From Eumeta japonica (lineage: Eukaryota; Arthropoda; Insecta; Lepidoptera; Psychidae), in NCBI GenBank assembly GCA_005406025.1, contig BGZK01000144.1, positions 434,001-498,000 of the forward strand: DNA of 64,000 nucleotides, read 5' to 3'. The notes below the pieces were generated by a model. That model ran no database searches. It worked only from the letters and a program-made list of their open reading frames with translations, and was not told the DNA's origin. Positions 39,955-52,400 of this stretch are shown piece by piece (positions within the stretch are counted from its first letter, which is position 1; every line of letters starts with the position of its first letter). Position numbers and translations under genes: made by a program.

Positions 39955-40640
39955 GGGCGTACTAAAAGTTTCTGGAACTGGCTACTTTCATGAACAATAT
40001 TTAAAAAGTAATTACTACATTTGAAAATGTAACGCTTTGGTTGTAGAGACTACCACATTTAATTATGTCGTATGAGACTATTGACATGAGTCTAAACCAA
40101 ACAAAGTAGTTGTAGCGAGCGAAGTATCTCGAAGTGGAGGATTTTTTTAATAAAACTTAACACGTAGCTACAGTGCTTAGGAGAATTATCGCACTGTGAA
40201 TAGTGATTGGTACACGACCATTTGTTTGTCGGAAGTTATTGACGAAGTTCGTAAAAATAACCGTAAACCTCGTTTCATTTTGCATCACAACAATGCCAAC
40301 TAATTGTCACACGTCCAAACAAGAATAAATTTTTGAAGGGGAAAAGCGTAGAATTTATGAGCAATCCTGCATACGATCCCGACCTGGCACCTTGTAACTT
40401 TTTTTTGTTTGTGAAAAGGAAGAACCTATTACCACCCGGTCATCGATTTTCATCACCAGAAGCGGCTGTTGAAGAGTATGAAAAATATGTATCCGAGGTC
40501 ACCAGGGAGGAGTGGCATGTTTTCAAAATTAGTTTATTTGTATGAAAAAGTGCACTTATGCTAACGAAGAATATTTTGAAAAACAATAAATTCATTTTTG
40601 ACCATTCATAGTACTTTTTTCTCATTCATTCCAGAAACAT
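39955..40640 (+). mobile_element. Dead mariner-family transposon
   Basis: The C-terminal half of a mariner transposase is readable across stops and frameshifts. WYTTICLSEVIDEVRKNNRK is followed by RFILHHNNA. A clean frame at 40333-40545 then holds NPAYDPDLAPCNFFLFVKRK and HRFSSPEAAVEEYEK. Two of the three catalytic positions are mutated: the aspartate of LHHDNA and that of the APCDF-like motif are both asparagine. 'gtttctggaa' near the left end (about 39968) and its reverse complement near 40632 are probably inner parts of the inverted repeats. The outer ends are eroded. Confidence 0.8.
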
Positions 40641-40739
40641 CAGATTCTACTGTTTTATTAAACTGTATGTAAATAACTGCGTTACTTACATATTGTATAA
40701 TAAAACAGTAAAATCCTTTGTTTATGAAAATTGAAGGTA

Positions 40740-41230
40740 TCTATGAAGAGGGGACGATAGGAAAAAAGTGATATAAGGGAAAACAATTATTTTCAAATTT
40801 TGTCTGTGTTGTTCCCGCACATCTCTGCAATCACTGAACCGATTTTTATGCAACTTTTACGAGTAGATAGAACTTGACTTAGATCAGGATATACGTTAGG
40901 CTTTATTTCATTTAAATCGGTTATCCCTCATTTAAAAATCTAGTCTGAGAAGTTACAAGGCAAATATTAAATGTTATCGAAGGTCTATAAACACCACAAT
41001 ATGAACAAATAGCAACGTTCAAAAGGAAAAAGAACAACAATTACCTACACTCAGACTTCTGATCAGGGTGCGCTCGACTTTGTGAAAAACGAGGACAAAC
41101 CAGAACGATACCGAAATCGAAACCATGTTTATGACTGGGATTAGAATCAAGAGGACGACCGGGATTGACAATAAAATTGTTTAATATAAAAGATGAATTG
41201 ACACATTTAAGTCCAAAGAGGTGAAGTCGC
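40740..41230. repeat. Unclassified interspersed repeat
   Basis: Strings such as 'aatcactgaaccgattttta' and 'aaatcggtta' fit the conserved 3' regions of insect non-LTR repeats. A degenerate 'gattagaatc / gggattgac' word tract follows at 41090-41170. No coding region and no clear ends. Confidence 0.35.
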
Positions 41231-41260
41231 GAACGGAAAGTTAGTAATTATGTAAAGGGT

Positions 41261-41924
41261 CAGTGCCATAAATAGGGCGGTGCCACCGGTGCCCAGGCAC
41301 AGGGCGTACACTTCGGGGGGCGCAAGAAGGGCCAGATAAGACAGGAATATTATTTTTTGGTTTGCTCGTGATAAGTTCCAGCTGCGTCCCTAGTGCTCGA
41401 GTCCAAACGTTTTTCACCAATTCATACTTAAACGCAATTTATATTATACTACTTTCCTTATTCAAAACTCTACCATAACAAGTCCTTAAAATTAAATTAA
41501 TTTACGGTTTACTGGAACTTTGCAGAGTGTCATTTTATTATAGAAGTATGAAGACCATAGAGGCCCAAAAATTAAATCTTAAGCATGAGGGTGGGCAACG
41601 AATTTGCACTAGTGAACTTGTGTTTGAGTTTTATTGAGTTGGACACAGTGGGTGGTACAATAGGCGAAGGGTCCACTTAAATAGCTCGTCTGCTTGTTTG
41701 CCCACATCAGTTCTAGTTTTTTAAAAAAGTAGATTTTTCTTTCAAAATATTAAATAATTGGTCCGCCAAGACTAAGGTCTTGTGTTTTATTTTATCACCC
41801 TGAACGAAATAAAGTAGGCTTATACATAGCATTGTTCTAGGTAGAGTACCTACATCTAAAAAAAAAAACAAGGGCGCAGTTATAGAAGCTCGCACAGGCG
41901 CAGAAAAGGCTATTTACGGCACAG
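41261..41924. mobile_element. Non-autonomous hAT element, 664 bp
   Basis: Ends cagtgccataaatag (left) and ctatttacggcacag (right) form an imperfect inverted repeat (13 of 15). They are flanked by a perfect 8-bp duplication, taaagggt, at 41253-41260 and 41925-41932. No transposase domain is visible. The 60-codon minus-strand frame inside is not recognisable. Confidence 0.85.
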
Positions 41925-42159
41925 TAAAGGGTTCTCGTTTATGGTTTTTTATTCGTGAAGTACCATGCAGAAAACTTCAAGTGGAATATTATAAACAACA
42001 TTTTGTTATATTTACGGTACCTATAAAGATTTTATGATATTTTGTTGGAATAGAGGCAGGGTCAATACGATCAGCTAGTCATAAAACGTTAAGGGTTTAA
42101 TTGTCTGCCATGTGTTCTTTGTCTTTTATTAATTGTTTAAATTATTGGTTATTATTTTT

Positions 42160-42785
42160 AAATACTAGCTGACCCGGCGGATGCTGTTCTGATCTTTCTT
42201 GTAGGCGACTAGCCCATATAGTTTAATGTCCGTAGCTCCGCCAGCACATGCATTGAATGCCTTTATATTTTGCACCGATCGATGTCAATTTCCCTCCCTG
42301 TATCGGATTGTGCTTTTCGGTGATTGTATAGTTGTGTTAAAGAATTATTAAAATCATCTTTAAGATATAAATGCATGCATGAAGCGAGAGGTAAATGTTA
42401 AGTAACCCAATTTACTCAGGAATAGTGTAGCTCGGTATATATTAGTGAAAGGATTTTTAGAATCGATTCAGTAGTTCGGTTTAGTAGTATAAATCAGCAG
42501 ATGAAGCCAAGGCAAATACTAGTTTTGTTTCCCAGGCGTGTCATATCACCAAAATTTCACCGTGATCAGATAATCATTTATAAGCACGCATAGGGAACAA
42601 ACATCTAAACCATTCATTTTTATATATTTGAATTCCTTCCCTTCACCTTTTGTATCGACTGATGACGATTTCTATCTGTCCCTTTCGTCATCCCAATCTC
42701 GTCACACTTTCGGTCTTGATCCCGGCCCTACATTCGCTTTCGATATTCCCTCTTAATTCCAATTCCTACATATTTGTTCATCTCC
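42160..42785 (+). repeat. Retroposon fragment of the 'actagctgacccggcg' type
   Basis: Starts at about 42166 with actagctgacccggcggatg, the well-known end of insect RTE/CR1-like repeats. It contains 'gaatcgattcagtagttcgg' and 'ccaaaatttcaccgtgatca', typical of their untranslated tails. A 'gattc/ttcgat' word tract finishes it (42640-42770). No coding region. Confidence 0.5.
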
Positions 42786-43609
42786 AATTTGTATAAAGCG
42801 GGGTGCTCTCAATCAGTCCGTTGCAATAGTTCTGATTTTTTTTACAGAACCAAAACGATCCCGTTTTTTTATTAAACTGTTGAAAAATATATGTAGTGTT
42901 AAATATTGTAAGGTGGTATGGAATCCTTTGTGTGTGAGACCAAGCCATTCGCACTTGGCCGATTTCTTTAACATAGGTACATTATATTATCGTATATATC
43001 GGCTAAGCAATCAGGGTTTTAATAATTTAAAACAGTTATCTGTAACATTTTAAGCTATAATGTATTACAATTTATAATTACAAGACAGTAATATATTTTA
43101 TTTAAAAATTGGAAATGTTTTATGTCAATTTGTCTTATTTTGCTAATTTGCCTTCGTGTGCTTCTGATCCCCGAAGGGCAGATGTTCTCAATAGAGTTCT
43201 TATTACTATTGAGATTTTAATTTCAATATAACCATCCTGATACATATGACGGTATGTACTTATATAGATATCTATCAATTCATGTCTCCCATGAGGGAAT
43301 CATTAGTAGTCTCTAAGTAAAAGATAAACAGCCTCAGTCCTAGATATTTTCCTCTATACGTTTTCTTAGTGAAAATACACGTGTTTCATCAACAAGTCCC
43401 TGGTAGTGACTAGAATAGAAAAGGTTGCATTGAAGTTGTTCAGCTATTTTGGATAGATGAATGATGTTCGATTGATGTAAGAATTCCAAAAAGATCCATC
43501 CGTGATGAAAGGTTCGAGGAAGAGCGCTCTGGAAAATGATGTGGTTGTCGTGTCAAGTTTCATCACCCCACTGCAGAAACCACCCACCTACAATCTATTT
43601 ACTTCAGAG

Positions 43610-43860
43610 GGGCCAGAACCCGAGCGGTGGTTAAGAGCGTCGCTTCGGAACCAGAAGGTACCGGGTTCGATCCTGAACGATGAGCTTTTAACTTGGTTCA
43701 AATTGAGCCGCTCGCTTCGCGCCCCACGCACGTCGAGCCGTCGGTTGCATATTTCTTCATGATGGTGACAATGGCCGTCAGCAAGCCCCGACCCGGACTG
43801 AATCAGCGAGGACTTTTGAGACTTGGGAATGAAGCTCTTTAGATCTGATAATTGAAAATC
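43610..43860 (+). repeat. tRNA-derived SINE
   Basis: A tRNA-like head contains 'cccgagcggtggttaagagc' (A-box region) and a perfect B box ggttcgatcc 40 bases on. It is followed by a GC-richer body (gagccgctcgcttcgcgccc, then cccgacccggactgaatc). This is an RNA polymerase III-type retroposon. The head resembles a type II (leucine or serine) tRNA but does not fold as a functional one. The open frame over it (43502-43762) is spurious. An antisense relative lies at 9190-9475. Confidence 0.75.
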
Positions 43861-45443
43861 AAGCCCAAACTAAATTCTTCTTATATGAGAAAAGGGCCTA
43901 CTAATAGTATCTAAAACTGATGAGCTTGCAGGAAAACATGTCCCAATGTTAGTAAAGCAATGTCAGTAAGCTTTTTAGTTTTTACTCACCTCTCTGGTAA
44001 TTAGGCGTTATGTTGTTGTGAGATACATTAATAAGAATCAGAATTTCTTTCATTATTTTAATAACCATTACAATAATATTGAAACAAATGATTTATAGAA
44101 TAATGTTTCTAAATTAAATTGTATTTAATAGAAGAAATATTTTTCTGATTTTCTGGATACATTATTTATGTACCTAATTAAAATCTTACAATCTCATTTT
44201 TTTTAAATACCATATAAGATTTAACAATTTGTGACAAATATTAAATTGCTTTAAGCTACTCATCATATCAATACTTATATACATATTCACATTACAAATA
44301 AAAACTTCATTTAGTGTAAAAGGTTACATACCAATGGGTGTATTTGGTAACCTTATTAAGCATAAAAGGTTTGGAATCACATACCTAAATCTAAATTTCA
44401 TTGTTGTTAATCAATCTTTATTTTAACATATAAATTTCATAACACTCTAATTTTTAGGTACTGACAATTTATTCTGAATGAACAACAAACTATTCTTATA
44501 TTAGTCTTCATCCATTGCGCCACCGGCGTGGACAAAATTCTTTTCATATTTGGTATCGATCTAAATCTCATATGATTCCCATTTGATCTACCTAACTGAT
44601 TTGAAGTGTAATCCTATTTTTCATTACTACTTAACCATGGGTATCACTCTTAGCCAGAATAAAAGGTGTATTTCTCGACATATTTAATAGTGCATTGAAG
44701 CTTGAAAGAGAAGCAAATAGATTCATACTATCATTTATAATAATATATTATCAAGATTAAATCCACAAGAATAAAAAATTATAATAGAGTGTCAAAGGAA
44801 TTCATATATGTAGATAATAATAGACTTGATCATAGGTATGAATCATAATGACATTAATTAGTATTTTCTATTCATAGAAGTAATATTATTTATAGATTTA
44901 CTGCCTTAAATTGGTGTATACCAAATACAAAGACATTAAATATAACTAAGTAAAACAATATTTGTATTAGCAAAGTACCAAATACTTTATACCTTATACC
45001 AATTCATAAATTAGAGAGTTTCTCTAACTAAACACAATATATTACTATTTGTATACAAATATGTATATATAAAAATACAGGATATAACATTATGTACACT
45101 ATATTATACTATACAATTACATTTATATTATATTATAATATATATTATTATACTATACAATTACACAGCATTGCAAATACAAGTTAAATTTTAATTAGAG
45201 TTAATTAAATACAAATAAAATTTTAATCAACATTAATATTGATCATTTTTACTTTCAAAAATACAATGTTTAAAAATTTTAGTTCTTATTAATTTAATTT
45301 TTGTTAGAACAAACATTTTAAATACATTTTGGATTAAGTGGGATGATTGGTTGAGGATTTCTTAATTTTATCATATAAGCAGACCAAAAATAGTAGTAAT
45401 ATATAAAAATCTTTAATTTATATTATCTAAGTAAAAATTTCAG
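43861..45443. other. AT-rich spacer downstream of NUDT14 paralog B
   Basis: About 75-80% A+T, including direct repeats of 'tatactatacaattaca' near 45108 and 45150. No gene supported. The 3' UTR of paralog B (minus strand) lies in its right part. Confidence 0.45.
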
Positions 45444-46224
45444 CTAAATCTTGTTATATTTGCTAGCTATATTCCGCAAAAACCACATAATACCAAATAG
45501 ACAACTTGGTGGGCTGGCCACAGGACCAGGGCTGCTCACTATTTCTTCTAATTCAGGAATGGTTTTTTCTACAACATCTATGATTTCATCATCTACTCCT
45601 CCACCTGGGAAAGGAATTGTATTATACTGTTAGATTAAATGTTCTACCTACACATATTTTTAATGTATTATATTTAAACTTAGAAATAATTTTATAAATA
45701 TTTCAAGTAATTACTTTATTGAAGGTAATACATGAGTTTATTGGATATTGTTTTATCACCTATATATTAATTGTAAAAGAATATTTTAGAAATCTTTACA
45801 AAAATGAATATTTTAGATAAAGCTCTTCAGCTTTCTATATGGTATGTCCGCAAATAGGCGACACAATATTTGTAAAGACCACATCCTACTTATATGCTGG
45901 CGTGATGGCATAACAGGTGGCTATGATGAAAAATGTAAATAAAGTCGTTTATTGCAATTATTAATTTTGCAATTCGAGTTATTGAGATTCCACTGTACTT
46001 TGCTGCACAAAAAACATGGTAAAGCCAGTGAGAAATTATCAAATAAAAGAATTATTAAACAAAAAGATATGGTAAATTTTAACAATATTTTAAAGTAAAT
46101 AATGGTTACACATTCTAAATGGGATGCTATACAAGTATAAATAAAAATCTAAGTAGCCCCATAACAGAACCATTATGTAGAAGTGGCTCAATAACGCATA
46201 TTCCATACTGCATGCATTATTGAG

Positions 46225-46274
<50 letters not shown>

Positions 46275-49200
46275 GATCAATTCATTTGACTATAGTTCTA
46301 TAAATTTAATTGTGAAGAAGCTAACCTGGGTAAAAAAAATGGTATTGGAACAAATTAAATAACAAGAAAATCAAAGTAACATTATAAAATAAAATGAAAT
46401 AGCTTCCAGAAGTAAATTTTAAATTTACGGCTTTTAATACATATGGCGGTTGATATGATTCATTGGTTGATATACAACCAAGTGAAATAAGTGTAATTAA
46501 CAAAAGTCAACTTAAATAACTTATATAATGAGAAGATAATCCCCATGTAAACCTTATGTTAACCTACTCAACAAAAATTTTCATTTGAAACATACTAAAT
46601 TAATTTCCTATGTGAAACAGAATGACTAACAATAAAAAGCAAAAAAGCATGGAAAAACCGAATAAAAAAAAAGAAAGGAGTACATATGGGATCCAAGCAT
46701 AATATCATATCTGCATTTCATCCAATTTTACTAATAAACTAATTATTAATAAACATGATTGAGAGTAACCGCGTGATATCAATAATAAAATAATGCATTG
46801 AACATCTACATAGGCATAGTCGCAAGCAGGTAGTTACATTTCCCAATGTATTGTACTCTACTTCCGCATCCATATTTGTGAATCTCTAACCATTATCCAT
46901 TCCAACTATCAAATACTTATTTGACAATCAAGTTTTATATATGCAATTGTGAATGTGCACAATTGTGTGTACTTTGTTACAAAAATACATTTCATACAGA
47001 AATCAGATATGCTTCTTCTATTTTTATACATTATTTTCCACATCTACTAGAATAACCATTTTACCATTACTTTTTTAACTAGTTTTTATAAATGCTCTGA
47101 AGCAAATGAACTTTGTCTCGATTTTTTAAATTTAATAATATAACTTTTTTAAAAATAAAAAAACAGGATAAAAGCATGTAGGACCATGCTTAATGTAGAA
47201 TTCTGACATATTTACTACAAAGAAATGCACTACAGATAAACTTCATCGTTACACCTTTTTCCATGTTTCCCGCACATAAATGTGTAAGCACTTTAATCAC
47301 CTATAACTAGAGAAATAAATAGGTATGTCGATTATTACTTTTAAACTAGTGTAAATTAAAGTGCACAAGCAAAAGAGCATATCTTTATGATACTTACATC
47401 CTTTTGATTAAAAGTGCAGTTTTTCGGAAATAACCCGAAAATGGTATATCTGATGATCTTCAAAATAATTTTTATTGAAAAAATTTATTAACTGTTACCT
47501 TGTAAATTTTTTAATATTTTTTGGACTTACAGTTAAAAACATAGAAGGGGGACACAATTTCTGCTATTCTGCTTTGGAGCTATTATTTCCGAAAATATTC
47601 ACTTGATCAAAAAATTGCTTAGAAATCATAATTTTCTTTTAAAAGAACTGTCGAAATATGAGCCACACGATGTTTGATGAAAAAATTTTTTTTCAGCTTG
47701 TTACATGTATGGAGTGTCCCCCTAGAAATATTTATTTTTGTCATTTGACTACTAAATTATAAAACGGCTTATACAAGACACCTATACTCCAAATTTTATC
47801 AATATACATGTTACAGCTTTCTAGTAAAATGCCTATGACATAAAAACAGACAGATGGATGGATCGAAAGCCATGGAGTTCTCTTTTTTATCATGCTACTT
47901 TATTGTGAATATGTTATTATTAATTTTTTTGTGAATGTTACCTTGGTTTGTTTTCATATCGTCTGTCACTTCACAATAGTACAGAGTCTGCAGAGAGCCT
48001 TGAACTCCGACCCCTGACCTGTAACGTTATCGGGACATCGATACACAAAGAGGAAGTGAGTTAGTGAACAGTAATATCAGGGATACAAATTTAATTCTCT
48101 AACACAAAGATTGTTTGCAATTGAAATACAACTTTTTACAATATGTAGTGCTTTTTCATCATTAAGAATATCTGATGATTTTTTAAAACAGTATTTTGTA
48201 CTGTATTAAACAGCTCTGTAATAAACAACAAAAAAATAAGCTTAAATGGTAAAATCTGTTAGAAAGTACACATTTAAATTTGTTGAGATTATAGGCTGTA
48301 ATTTATAATATATAATAAAATCACATATTCATTCAATTAATATATATTTTAGCCATATCTTATATTTTAATTAAATACTTTATAAATAGTGAATAAAATT
48401 TCCCATTTTATCATTAGGATGTGGATTATTAGGACCATTACATTGTTTGTTTATGGATTATTTTTGAAATTTCCTTTAGCCAAAGTAACAAGAAGACGAA
48501 ATTGAGAATGGGCTTGAATACAAAAGCAGAACTGATTTAGGAATCTAAAGAAAAATCATGGTTGAGTCAGAACAAGGCCAGAATCTGAATGAATAGTGAC
48601 ATGGAAATTGAAATCCAGATTAAAACTGAGATCAGAATTATGATTGACAGAGAAATTTCTTTATATAAAAATTAATGGAATTTGTGTGGGCGAAACTGTT
48701 GGTGAAAGCTATTAATAAATATAAATGTTGACTTGGATGTTAAGGTAAAAAATTCAAAATTACCAATCCAAAATTGAATTATAACCAAAAACCATAACTT
48801 GCTAATTTACCTATAGGACATAACTTTACTCAAATCACTCGCTTCTACATTGTAACCACATTCCTCGAGAACTTCCTCCCTAGCAATTTCATCCAATGAT
48901 TTGTTTTTGTCAACTATGCCGGCACACATTTCCAATGCGACACCGAGTGACCCTGGATATTTGTCTGTGTTGATTGTACTTTTAGCACGGTCTTCTTTGC
49001 TTACAGAGTTATAATAAATGGCTGAAAAATTATAAGTAAAAATATCATAGCAACCTCATAAAATTCAGACATGATTTTAAATGTTAAAGATAAAGATGGC
49101 CTTAGAACTTGTTTATTTTGCATTTATTAAAAAAAAGTTTTAGACTATCAAATTTTCATATAGAATATAGGGGAAAAAACTAATTCATGATGATCATCAT

Positions 49201-50434
49201 AAAAGTAAATTAATACAGGTGAAGAAGAAGTAAGTAAAGATCTAAGGCAAAAAGTAATTTAAACAAAATAATGATTTTGATGGTTAAAACTATGTTTAAC
49301 ATTATACAAGAAAACCAATTCAAAATTATTAATATAAGATATAATATTAAATTAAACGTTTTATATTGTTTTTCTACTTGTTTTTTCTTGTTTTTAATAT
49401 TATTTACAAAAAGCTATACCAATGTGTAAAATATAGTTTAGTGTTCTCTAATTCAATATCATATAACTTAGCCAATGTTCAATTTCAATTTAAATTGCTA
49501 CTATAGACTCATTCTGACATTCTAAATCTAACATCCTCAAAATCTAAATTACTGCCTCATAAAGTTTATTTAGAATGTTAGACATTACATTTCCCTAAGT
49601 GCTTCTCTATAACTTGTAATTTTTACTAATTTATTGGATGTTAAGCATAGTGTTAAATATTTTATGAACACAATTTAGGTTACTTTTTATAAATGTCCTT
49701 AAAACCACAACAAAGTACAAATTATATAATTTGTAAAATTAGGAGCCTACTATTAATCAATTTCTTAAAATAAATGAACTAAGCAGTCCACATTTGTACT
49801 CTATTCATAAATATCATTTTAAATGTAACAATAATGAAATATGCTTAAATTTAAATTTTATGGAAATTGTAAAGCTTTAGGTAAGCAGTATCTGGTTTAA
49901 AATAGAAAAGACAAAAGTTGATGTAGTAAAAACTCATGTTTCACAAAAAGATTTAATACTGTTTACGTGACAAACCATTTATTTATATGAGAAGACTGTA
50001 CACATGTCTCGATAAATTTGGTAGCGACCTTAGTTATATTCAAATACCAGTAAATCGAAAAGGACATTAACTACATCAGCTACTTGAAATACGATACGAT
50101 AATGATTGCTGCCCCAAGGGGGCTTGAGCCAAATCATGTTGTCATAGTCAGGCTACTGTTTTACCAAGACGGAGAATAATTCAACACTAAACTATCTACG
50201 CGCGGTGAATCTATCCATTTAATAAATAAAAAAAGCAAACATACCTGGCCGAAATTGTTTCACCATAACCATAACTTTTCTAGTAACATTGAAAACTATA
50301 ATGGCAACGCTATCATGAACTTCTAAAAGATCCCAGTTCTTCTGTTTACCATTTTGAGTGTAGTTCAAACGGAATGGTTTCACGTAAGGTGAATCTGGAA
50401 GTGGTGAAATATATACGTCTTTAATGTCCTGCAT
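45444..50434 (-). CDS. NUDT14: NUDT14-like UDP-sugar pyrophosphatase, paralog B
   Basis: Four exons read on the minus strand, 50434-50245, 49021-48811, 48018-47942 and 45604-45444, encode 212 residues. Exon lengths (190, 211, 77, 161) and intron phases match paralog A almost exactly. Blocks include MQDIKDVYISPLPDSPYVKP, KQKNWDLLEVHDSVAIIVF, VMVKQFRPA, CAGIVDKNKSLDEIAREEVL followed by EECGY, and a tail GIMWFLRNIASKYNKI. The metal-binding glutamates of the Nudix box are intact and no stop or frameshift is seen, so both copies could be functional. It differs from A at about 24 of 190 sites in exon 1 and about 34 of 211 in exon 2. Much of exon 3 is identical to A. Intron 3 (45605-47941) is enlarged by repeats relative to the 144-bp intron 3 of A. 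Confidence 0.93.
46227..46269. repeat. (TA)n microsatellite in NUDT14-B intron 3
   Basis: About 21 TA units, uninterrupted, within intron 3 of paralog B. Confidence 0.95.
47400..47890 (-). repeat. Lepidopteran repeat in NUDT14-B intron 3
   Basis: The segment has 'gacagacagatggatgg'-like text near 47850 and 'gggggacac' and 'atttccgaaaa' strings. These fit a diverged copy of the interspersed family seen at 37600 and 56420. Ends were not resolved. It accounts for part of the size of intron 3. Confidence 0.35.
47953..48095 (-). other. Near-identical tract shared with 32404-32546
   Basis: Partner of the gene-conversion candidate in paralog A. It spans the exon 3 side (47953-48018) and 77 bases of intron 2 (48019-48095), with a single mismatch to A. 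Confidence 0.85.
48480..48810 (-). repeat. Fossil interspersed repeat in intron 2 of NUDT14 paralog B
   Basis: Read on the minus strand from the donor at 48810: an alignable intron start, then aacatttatatttattaata, then gctttcaccaacagtttcgc, then a degenerate 'gattctg' word tract. The same order and position occur in paralog A (30686 onward), so the two introns share this insertion. Confidence 0.55.
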
Positions 50435-51780
50435 TTTTTAAAAGGAAATTACTGATTTAATTATCAGTTTCAGAAAATTGTGCAGATAGCTATGTTTCTT
50501 CTTTCGTTTGATATTATGTTACACAACCAAACTATGAGAAACAAAATGCTACAATTTTCTAATCTTCACTATTTCATATTATTGAATTCTTTCCACAATT
50601 CCTATCAGCTAAATTATTCCCAACTATAACCACACGGCTCTATTAGAAACAGAATGCGATCAACACAGAACAGTATTTTTTTACAAGTGACAGTTCGTTG
50701 AAGTATGTTAATTTGACATATTTTTATGAAAATAATTTATCCTCTTCTATCGCAGTAACATATGTAAATTATAGATTTTTTTGTAAACTACGATGTGAAA
50801 CGTTTAAGTTAACATTAACATTTGTAATTCATGAATTCCAAAAAAGAAGTTAAATGTAGTAAAATAATAAAGAATAATAAAATTTGTTGATAAAAATCAA
50901 TATATTTTTTTATTATTTTAAATATATAGTAATTAGAGAATATTTATATTTATGAATAGATAATATATTTCGATTTAATAATAAATCATATTTTCAATGA
51001 TTCAAAATTTTTTAGACACTTTAAAAAGAATAAAAAACCAGAAAACCAATATAATAAATTCCTAAATACAAGATAATAGTAATTCATATTATTAAAAATT
51101 TTTAATAATAATTTTATTTAAACATTTGAATAATAATTTTAATAGGGTGAAAATACAGCAATTAAAACAATAGAAATCACTGTTTACTAATGGGTTTTTT
51201 TTGAAATTATTTTGGTGGAAATAATAAATCAAATGAGTGAGAGAACAAATTTGCGATGGGAATCAGATTAGAAAAAACGGTGATAAGGATTCTAACTATG
51301 AGTAGAAGTAATAATAATATAAAAATAAAAAAACATACTATAACAAAACTTTTGCATTGTACTTGTTTGTTATGCAAAATCTCCTGAACCAATTAAATCG
51401 CAGTGAGAATAAAAGAAAAAGTGATAATCGCTAAAAGCTATGTTTCGCAGGTGGAGTCGTAGAAGGAAGTTAGTATCAATAAAAGTATGAATCAAATTAA
51501 ATCAATTCAAAAATATCTTTATTTCGTAGCTAATAGAAATTACACTTGAAATTCGTCATAAACAACTGTTTGCAACATTAAAATTACGACCCATTCCAAA
51601 TGCTAATATACCATGAGAAAAATAGGCAAGAAACAAAAGGTTTGCTTTTTCTTACTCAATGACACAAAGTATTGATTAATTAATATTTTACTATAACACT
51701 TAGTAATAACATGAAGCAATCTGATAACCTAGCAGTTCAATCCCATGAGTTTTTTTCATTAACGTTATAAAAGCGCACAC
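50435..51780. other. Spacer upstream of NUDT14 paralog B
   Basis: AT-rich sequence with no gene. It must contain the promoter of paralog B (minus strand, next to 50434), but it shows no clear similarity to the upstream region of paralog A beyond the bases around the ATG. Confidence 0.4.
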
Positions 51781-51789
51781 ATTGCCCCT

Positions 51790-52400
51790 TAGACGATTTA
51801 TTAACTTATACGGGTTTTGTGAGCAGTAAGATTGTTCTTATGTCTAGTGTTAATGTTATGAATGTCACTCCTTTTTTGAAAGTATTCTATATGTCTCTTG
51901 ACGTATACCTGGTTTTCGTATATGTATTGTGACGCTAAAGTTAAAATATTAATTTCCTTACATTTTTTTCTGAGATATGCCACTGGTCTCAAACCATTAA
52001 CAGCAAAAATAGCTCGCTTCTGCAGCACGAAACTTGTGTTAACATAGGCTGCGTGACCCCATTACAAAATTACATAAGCCGTGAGACTATGAAAAAACCA
52101 AAATAAATTAGTCTCTCAGTACTTTCATCTGTAAGTCGCAGAATGCTTTTCACTGCATATACTGCAGAACAAAGCCTTTTCGCTAATCTGGTAATATGAG
52201 AATTCTAATGCAATTTAGCATCTAAAGTGAAACCAAGGAATAAGATCATGTCAACAATATTTGATATTTCGTTCTTATTCATTATTTTCCCTTTGACCGG
52301 TTTAGCACTAGTGAAGAAAAATTAAACAAATTTTATTTTTCTTACATTGAAAAGAAAATTATTAGTACTAAATCACTCAACTACTTTAGAGACGGTACTG
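51790..52400 (-). pseudogene. Non-LTR retrotransposon reverse transcriptase, C-terminal remnant
   Basis: On the minus strand a decayed frame reads LFLGFTLDAKLHWNSHITRL, then KSILRLTDESTERLIYFGFF. After a one-base loss and an in-frame stop it continues as WGHAAYVNT, LQKRAIFAVNGLRP, NILTLASQYIYEN and SDIHNINTRHKNN. This is the region after the catalytic core in jockey/CR1-type retrotransposons. The catalytic motifs are missing. It is a 5'-truncated, inactive insertion between NUDT14-B and the HTATSF1 gene. Confidence 0.75.

Noticed and set aside
43610..43690. A functional tRNA gene.
   Set aside because: The B box is good but the acceptor and anticodon arms do not pair, and it continues into a SINE body without a terminator.
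44500..44625. Minus-strand tail reading KYEKNFVHAGGAMDED before a stop, or in another frame MKRILSTPVAQWMKT, suggesting a terminal exon.
   Set aside because: Both frames are short and overlap each other, the acceptor candidates are weak, and no upstream exon could be found. Not distinguishable from chance.
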